This document shows, in pieces, positions 61,940 through 64,000 of a DNA stretch of 64,000 nt. The first letter of the stretch is position 1. The number at the start of each line of letters is the position of its first letter. The DNA comes from Diploptera punctata (lineage: Eukaryota; Arthropoda; Insecta; Blattodea; Blaberidae): the NCBI GenBank assembly GCA_030220185.1, contig JASPKZ010009726.1:1-64000 (forward strand), written 5' to 3'. Below the pieces are notes generated by a model. It saw only the letters and a program-made list of their open reading frames with translations, was not told the origin of the DNA and did no database searches. The position numbers and the translations under genes are program-made.

Positions 61940-62085
61940 TGATAATTTACAGCATCTAAGACATTACGTCTTGTCGCAGAGCTACCGATCATGACTTGGT
62001 TCGAGTCCTTGTGCGGAAGGAATTTACTCACTGAATGTCGGCTAGTGTAGAACGGTGTCCACATAGAATTGTGAGGAGTATATGT
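61940..62085 (+). mobile_element. SINE-W fragment (head and proximal body)
   Basis: ACATTACGTCTTGTCGCAGA and TTGGTTCGAGTCCTTGTGCG (B box GGTTCGAGTCC) are followed by GTCGGCTAGTGTAGAACGGT and ACATAGAATTGTGAGGAG, then the duplicated unit begins. Confidence 0.6.
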
Positions 62086-62087
62086 AC

Positions 62088-62990
62088 CGTGTATAAAACT
62101 TTGGGAATCTCACGGTTGACCACTTATCACACATAATTATAACGTCTACCTCTCTGTTATACCAAGTGCCTTGCACACTTACAGCTCCATGAGTTTAATT
62201 TAGTTTAAAGAAAGGAATGGCTTATTTTTAAAGCATAATAACAAAACATTAACTAAAATAAGGTAAAATAGAATATTTGTAAGTTTAAAGATAAATTTGT
62301 TACGTTTATTAAATGTCTGCCATTTAAACAATGATAAATATGGTATCTGAAAATGGATTTATATTTACCTGAGTGAAAAAAAAAGGGTTTGACATTCATG
62401 TGTCTAAATTTCTTAGGTGTATAAACTTCTAGATAAAACCGTTTTGAATTCAATTTGTGAAACATTCGTATTTTATTAATTCAAAATATTTTTGAATTTC
62501 ACATTTAGTGGCGTTGCTTCGTAACGTACTCGTAAGTTATTGCATAATTGTTGTCATTGAAGAAGGTGCATTTTATACAAATGTTTTGTGAAAGTTGTCT
62601 TCTTTGTAAATTATTAGCGCCAAACATCATGTGGCCACCATTACCATATTCGCCATGTTTGGTAGGAATGTGTGAGTGTGAATGACGCGTTGTGTTGTCT
62701 TGGAGGAGGCACTGGCATTGAGCTGAGGCCACCATTCCCTTGTGTGGTTAAAAAACCCAGTACGCGTGTGATCCACAGTTGTTAAATGAATCCCTCTCCG
62801 GACAACTGTAAGGCCCGGTATGTAACATGGTGAGGTTAAACCACTCTAATGTAGCGGAGAAGCCCCATATCTTATAAAACAACAAATTACATTTAGTTTT
62901 ACGTTGGAATCCCTTGTTCAAAAATTCTCAAATCACAGCCTATCTTTATAACATTGTGACACTATGTTAAAATTTTGTTAATTTGACGTT
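62088..62990. repeat. Right copy of the duplicated unit (partner 2424-3394)
   Basis: Landmarks shared with 2424 onward: ACCGTGTATAAAACTTTGGG, CCAAGTGCCTTGCACACTTA, repeat R (62360-62540), GGCCCGGTATGTAACATGG-type sequence, then the LINE-A 3' end. It differs by substitutions and short indels throughout. Confidence 0.75.
62360..62540 (+). repeat. Interspersed repeat R, copy 7
   Basis: TATTTACCTGAGTGAAAAAA start and TAGTGGCGTTGCTTCGTAAC end; pairs with copy 1. Confidence 0.7.
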
Positions 62991-62994
62991 AGGA

Positions 62995-63385
62995 GGGGGG
63001 AGTGTTTAGGAATATTTTTGGACCAAAGAGAGATGAACAGAAAGATGAATGGAGCAGACTACGTAACAATGAACTACATGGACTTTATAGGACGCCAGAT
63101 ATAATAACAACAGTTAAGTCTCGTAGACTGTGGTGTGCAGGGCATGTGGCAAGAAAACGGAACGACAGATGTGCAAGGAAGCTTCTTTATATGAAAACCA
63201 CAGGGAAAACGCCAGTTGGTAGATCAAGAGTGAGGTGGCAGAATAACGTTAAATATGATTTGAGGGAAGTAGATTATACAGGGAATGACTGATTAATATT
63301 AGCTCATGATAGGGATGTGTAGAGAGCTTATGTCCGTGCTACCATGAACGTGCGAGTTCGATAATGCTATTGAGATGGTTAGTAT
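62995..63385 (+). pseudogene. LINE-A 3' end (duplicate of 3395-3819)
   Basis: An open frame of 96 codons (63002-63292) encodes FRNIFGPKRDEQKDEWSRLR, NNELHGLYRTPDIITTVKSR and RLWCAGHVARKRNDRCARKL, then GRSRVRWQNNVKYDLREVDY. A TGA follows. The remaining C-terminus is decayed and the tail reads GAGATGGTTAGTATG. It is better preserved than its partner. Confidence 0.8.
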
Positions 63386-63449
63386 GTAATATTGATGCAA
63401 GTAGAATAAATATATCAAATATATTCTCTTTGTTCTCTTCTTGAACGTC

Positions 63450-63690
63450 GTAGACAATCTTGGTGGACTAATGGCTTCCAGGATCACCCGCCGAGATGTG
63501 AGGATTTACAGAGCGTAATAATACTGAGTACCGGTTTCGTCACCAAATACTTCGGCACCGTGAATATATTTATGGCACTTAAAAGAACCTCACGTTTGAA
63601 CTCCGAGCAAAGTATGTTGATCCTTTCCCGCTCAGATTTGAATTGTGCTCTAATGTTAAAGAGCATCGTTAAATAGAAATAACATCGAAT
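63450..63690 (+). repeat. tRNA-headed composite repeat S, copy 5 (proximal part)
   Basis: TTGGTGGACTAATGGCTTCC head, then CACCGTGAATATATTTATGG and CTCCGAGCAAAGTATGTTGA shared with 20215-20330. The repeat resumes at about 63966 (CCCACTCTCGTCAAGGTCAT, as at 20777), so the PLE piece between them interrupts it. Confidence 0.6.
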
Positions 63691-63691
63691 G

Positions 63692-63975
63692 TATGGTCTC
63701 CACAAAATTCATAAAATTGGGAATAAAATGAGACCGATAATTAATAATATAGGGTCCCCGTCTTATTATTTGCCAAAATGGTTAGTACAGAAATTTAAGA
63801 GTTTTCCAGAATTTGAAAATAAAAGTATTGAAAATTCTTTACAACAAATTGATGAATTGAATAATTTTAGATTGGTTCACAATGACAGATTTGTGTCTTT
63901 CGATGCTGTTTCATTGTTTCCGAATGTTCCAATAGGAACAATGTTATATTTTTTGCAAAAATCCCACTCTCGTCA
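63692..63975 (+). pseudogene. Penelope-like reverse transcriptase fragment
   Basis: An open frame without an ATG of its own runs from TAT at 63692 for about 94 codons. It begins YGLHKIHKIGNKMRPIINNI and GSPSYYLPKWLVQKF (the PLE YGLPKIHK....RPI.S..GSP.Y block). It ends NDRFVSFDAVSLFPNVPIGT, RT motif A of Penelope-type enzymes (SFDVVSLFTNVP) with the catalytic Asp present. The catalytic YVDD-type motif, thumb and GIY-YIG are missing. It is the only RT-core PLE piece in the window, since the copies at 16-17.8 and 42.5-43.6 kb hold only the C-terminal half. Confidence 0.82.
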
Positions 63976-64000
63976 AGGTCATGGAACCGCTGATGGTCGT

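Noticed and set aside
1..64000. Integrated viral genes
   Set aside because: I looked for capsid, polymerase or envelope motifs and found none; all RT pieces match LINE or Penelope-type enzymes.
1..64000. Bacterial-type operons, ribosome binding sites or terminators
   Set aside because: The sequence is eukaryotic repeat DNA; such signals would be chance matches.

Overview
This window is non-coding, repeat-saturated DNA from an animal nuclear genome. It is AT-rich, with many (TA)n, (TTA)n and (CA)n tracts and dozens of degraded transposable elements, and no host gene can be followed across several exons. The mix points to an arthropod: Tc1/mariner-type relics, Penelope-like elements (PLEs), several LINE families and tRNA-headed SINEs. 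I would guess a cockroach or termite, because the commonest LINE here (called LINE-A) resembles sequences I associate with Blattodea; that is recall, not proof. Family names such as LINE-A, SINE-V, SINE-W, repeat S and repeat R are labels used only in this answer.

Layout. 0-5.4 kb: a GC-rich inverted-end pair (854-2197) around a LINE 3' end, a unit duplicated at 62.1-63.5 kb, and a 0.9-kb element with about 200-bp inverted ends holding a nested SINE. 5.5-9.1 kb: copy 1 of a 3-kb duplication (copy 2 at 23.3-26.4 kb); copy 1 carries a young, near-perfect PLE palindrome. 10-14 kb: nested LINE-A, SINEs and a short exon-like ORF. 15-19 kb: two deleted mariner relatives around a head-to-head PLE pair with GIY-YIG endonuclease. 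19.6-23.3 kb: a mariner N-terminus fused to LINE-A, repeat S, and the ORF1 half of a Jockey-like LINE. 26.9-28 kb: a mariner end, a SINE and repeat R.

28.5-37.9 kb is the most unusual segment: an array of about a dozen units in which the 5' half of a tRNA-like sequence lies on the + strand and the 3' half on the - strand, joined through a (TA)n tract. A LINE-A, a SINE, a mariner relative, a Tc1 element and a Helitron have inserted into it. 37.9-43.6 kb: a decayed transposon of unassigned superfamily with a direct repeat on its 5' side, then another inverted PLE pair with a second palindrome nested inside. 45.5-46.9 kb: a mariner element. 48.5-49.1 kb: an internally deleted multicopy gene of unknown function. 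49.6-53.3 kb: SINE-V, LINE-A and a smaller tRNA-like cluster. 54.6-57.9 kb: a nearly full-length, frameshifted LINE. 58-64 kb: SINEs, the second copy of the 2.4-kb unit, and a PLE reverse-transcriptase fragment at the right edge.

How the parts relate. Nothing here forms a pathway. What ties the window together is insertion: TA-target transposons and retroelements pile up in the TA tracts. The theme most worth follow-up is the recurring outward-facing PLE terminus with a hammerhead-like ribozyme core, seen in four different sequence versions.
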